This document shows, piece by piece, positions 61,988-64,000 of a stretch of DNA of 64,000 nt; within the stretch, counting starts at the first letter, position 1, and every line of letters starts with the position of its first letter. This DNA comes from Plutella xylostella (lineage: Eukaryota; Arthropoda; Insecta; Lepidoptera; Plutellidae). The DNA lies in NCBI RefSeq assembly GCF_932276165.1, contig NC_063982.1, positions 1,939,501 through 2,003,500 on the forward strand, in the 5' to 3' direction. The notes beneath the pieces were generated by a model, which saw nothing but the letters and a program-made list of their open reading frames with translations, was not told the DNA's origin and made no database searches. Made by a program: the position numbers and the translations under genes.

Positions 61988-62259
61988 TAAATAGTAATAT
62001 GTGGGGACATTTCACACACGCCCATCCGACCCCAAGCTAGGCAGAACCTGTGTTATGGGTGTCGGACAGCTGATATATCTACACAAATACATAGATAGAT
62101 AGATATACCTATTAAATTTAATATAAATATCAACACCAAGACACGAGTAGGTACAAATATGTGTCTTTAAACAAATATCTGCCCTAGTCGGGAATCGAAC
62201 CCGGGACCTTCGGCGTAGCAGTCAGGGTCACTAATCACTACACCATTCAGCGGTCGTCG
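61988..62259 (-). repeat. tRNA-derived SINE, type A, full length
   Basis: The 9-bp TSD ATTTATAAA lies at 61979-61987 and 62260-62268. Head at the high end with GGTTCGATTCCCG; CAGCTGTCCGACACCCATAA in the body. Confidence 0.9.
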
Positions 62260-62269
62260 ATTTATAAAC

Positions 62270-62950
62270 CTGAAGACACTGATAATACTGGGCGATAAAA
62301 TTTAAAAGCCAGTAAGTGAGCGATATGCTATTTCAATCGGATTGTTAAAAGCTGATCGTAAAAAAGCTCAAATAAGCCATTTCGCGAATTGTTGTCATTG
62401 AGTCTTTATCTATCATCCTAAAGTTAGAGACAAGGGGAGGGCAACCAGTGCCCATTCGCCACTGCGACCTAAAATATCTATTGTAAAGGAACTACAATAA
62501 TCCTAGTTTGTTCATTATAAAACAAAGAGCGTCATTTTATATTGGGAAGTTAGTGGTAGCAGTGAATAAAAGATATCTGCATAATTATTAGTATCAAACC
62601 CCGGGGCAAATAAGTTTTAAAGTAAAAATTACATCAGAAAGATTCTCGGTGTTTCATTTTAGTATTTAATCATACTAGTTTATTGAAAATAATATTGAAA
62701 ATAAAGTAGCTACGTATAATAATACAAAGTAAGTTTTGTAAAGTTATTAATCATAACCGGGTAGGTATAAAGACAAAATCTTAATTTCATCCAAAATTCA
62801 CATCGCGATCAATAGATGGCGCCACTAGTCATAATGATAGTTCAATTGATTTATAGTAAGCCTCTTTTCAGCAAGGATGATTGCTGTGACGTTATGGAGA
62901 CATTTTGAATTTTTGAGATATTCCTTGAGGAAATTTTATAATATTAACAT
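62270..62950. other. no recognisable feature
   Basis: AT-rich; nothing recognised. Confidence 0.4.
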
Positions 62951-62953
62951 TAA

Positions 62954-63102
62954 GTGCCAATTTCTCCATAGTCGGTTATCTAACCGACCAAGGATTGGTT
63001 ATCAATTATATGTCATCTACATATAAAATTCTTGACAGATGTGTCAAAAGTCCACCACTAATACCTGGTTATGCTCTAACCGACTATGGATAAATTGGCA
63101 CT
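62954..63102. repeat. MITE N, second copy
   Basis: AGTGCCAATTTCTCCATAGT CGGTTA pairs with TAACCGACTATGGATAAATT GGCACT. This copy shows longer TIRs (26 bp) than the 4.85-kb copy and helps define the family ends. Confidence 0.8.
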
Positions 63103-63236
63103 ATTTGAAACAGATTTCAGAACAGTACCTATTTGTGCGTAATTCGCTAAATTGAAAACTGACATATAAATCATAACTACTTGCTGAAACGAGGCATAAA
63201 TTATGATAAGTATAATTGTAATAATTATTATTAATA

Positions 63237-63435
63237 CACTCACTAGTAATGAAAAAGTTCCACTTAAAAAACGTCGACACCAAAATTACCTACCCAATTT
63301 TTTTACACATTTAGTAATAGTAATATATTATATTTATTCCAACTATGTAAGTGTTACATTGGGCTTAACATTATGATTTAGTTTAGAATATGTACGTTTT
63401 AGTTGGGAATATTCTGATGCGCTGTTAATGATTTC
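63237..63435 (+). repeat. MITE C, left part with AT-rich insertion
   Basis: CACTCACTAGTAATGAAAAA GTTCC, ACGTCGACACCAAAATTACC, then TTTTAGTTGGGAATATTCTG ATGCGCTGTTAA. The right end is missing. Confidence 0.65.
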
Positions 63436-63537
63436 TTAGTAAAATTATTTAGACCACAAACATAAGAGAGATTTTGAGGGCCCGTTAAAAAAAGTTTCAA
63501 TAGAAGAAAAAGCTTGAAATCGTATCAAACCTTGTCT

Positions 63538-63648
63538 AAAGCTAAGCTTCCACCTATTGGTATCGTCCTAATCGACCCAAACAGATTTTCATAAATATGT
63601 ATGGCGCTATGGAAACGGCTAAAATGTATGGATTTGACAGCTATCATA
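63538..63648. repeat. MITE S, partial
   Basis: TAAAGCTAAGCTTCCACCTA TTGGTATCGT and ACAGATTTTCATAAATATGT. Truncated where the SINE follows. Confidence 0.55.
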
Positions 63649-63907
63649 AAAAAAAACACGCACTTACGCCTTGTACTACTGTACTCCCTTGCGGGGTAGG
63701 CAGAGGTGCATTGCTGCACCCACTTTTCGCCAGAGTGTATGTTAGTCCCAATGTAATAGGGGGCGGGTCTATTGCCATTTTACGGGCACATCCAAGACCC
63801 GAGAAAAAATATCTGTGTTTAAACAAATATCTGCCCCAGCCGGGAATCGAACCCGGGACCATCGGCTCAGTAGTCAGGGTCACTAACCACTTTGCCATTC
63901 GGTCGTC
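63649..63907 (-). repeat. tRNA-derived SINE, type B, full length
   Basis: The 12-bp TSD ACAGCTATCATA lies at 63637-63648 and 63908-63919. Body and head as in other type-B copies. Confidence 0.9.
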
Positions 63908-63946
63908 ACAGCTATCATAGGGTTCCTATATTTTACAAAGTATAGT

Positions 63947-64000
63947 AGGTTGGAAATGAGACCTGAAGGAAGGCGTAAGAGGGGAAGACCAAGAAAGACG
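63947..64000 (+). pseudogene. RTE-type LINE ORF2 fragment running off the window
   Basis: The frame AGG-TTG-GAA-ATG reads RLEMRPEGRRKRGRPRKT, the conserved LEWRPEGRRKRGRPR-type motif near the end of RTE-like ORF2 proteins. It continues beyond the last base, so length and integrity are unknown. Confidence 0.6.

Overview
The window looks like AT-rich nuclear DNA of a moth or butterfly. Lepidoptera is inferred from the repeat types: tRNA-headed SINEs, RTE-type LINE ends with GATGAT tails, jockey/CR1-like 3' ends that read TGGTAGAGAATGC then CAATAAA, and many short elements running from TCCTAAYTAATATTATAAA to CAGCTAGT (Helitron-like, Lep1 type). I found no intact host gene, rRNA, functional tRNA or CRISPR array. 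This is an intergenic stretch or a very large intron made mostly of nested transposable elements. Almost every open reading frame is a shadow of a repeat. The only convincing protein-coding sequence is LINE reverse transcriptase debris.

Layout. 0-7 kb: a chimera of two Tc1/mariner-type MITEs, a long LINE RT fragment (minus strand, about 2.7-4.4 kb) and three SINEs. 7.4-9.7 kb: a 2.2-kb terminal-inverted-repeat (TIR) element inside a SINE, holding a solo LTR and three 170-bp tandem units. 10-15 kb: arrays of short repeated words (AACTTGG, then TCATTGCCGTGG) interrupted by a SINE, two RTE relics and a hairpin element. 15-20 kb: several TA-flanked MITEs and a 1.24-kb TIR element with a perfect 9-bp target-site duplication (TSD). 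20.5-21.6 kb: a hAT-type element (8-bp TSD) carrying a second element. 22-28 kb: a heavily invaded MITE, a TTAA-flanked element nested in a TAA-flanked MITE, and a CpG-rich island. 28-38 kb: two copies of a 760-bp TIR element with 9-bp TSDs, a TTAA-flanked MITE and a 1.6-kb TIR element inside a mariner-type MITE. 38-50 kb: Helitron-like copies, a LINE C-terminus with a snap-back end, GTCG-rich foldback DNA, a full-length 5S-derived SINE and a 324-bp palindrome. 50-64 kb: more SINEs and MITEs, including a full-length SINE with a 14-bp TSD.

The most unusual signal is a group of non-autonomous TIR elements built alike but sharing almost no sequence. Each has TIRs usually starting with G-runs, an 8-10-bp TSD, and interior flanks packed with one short degenerate word, often in opposite orientation in the two halves. 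Two of these families also carry the same ~105-bp GC-rich core. The TSD length suggests Mutator/foldback-type mobilisation, but no transposase is present, so the superfamily is inferred.

Nesting gives a relative history. The mariner-type MITE C and the TAA-flanked MITE D are old landing pads. SINEs, Helitron-like copies and word-array elements came later.
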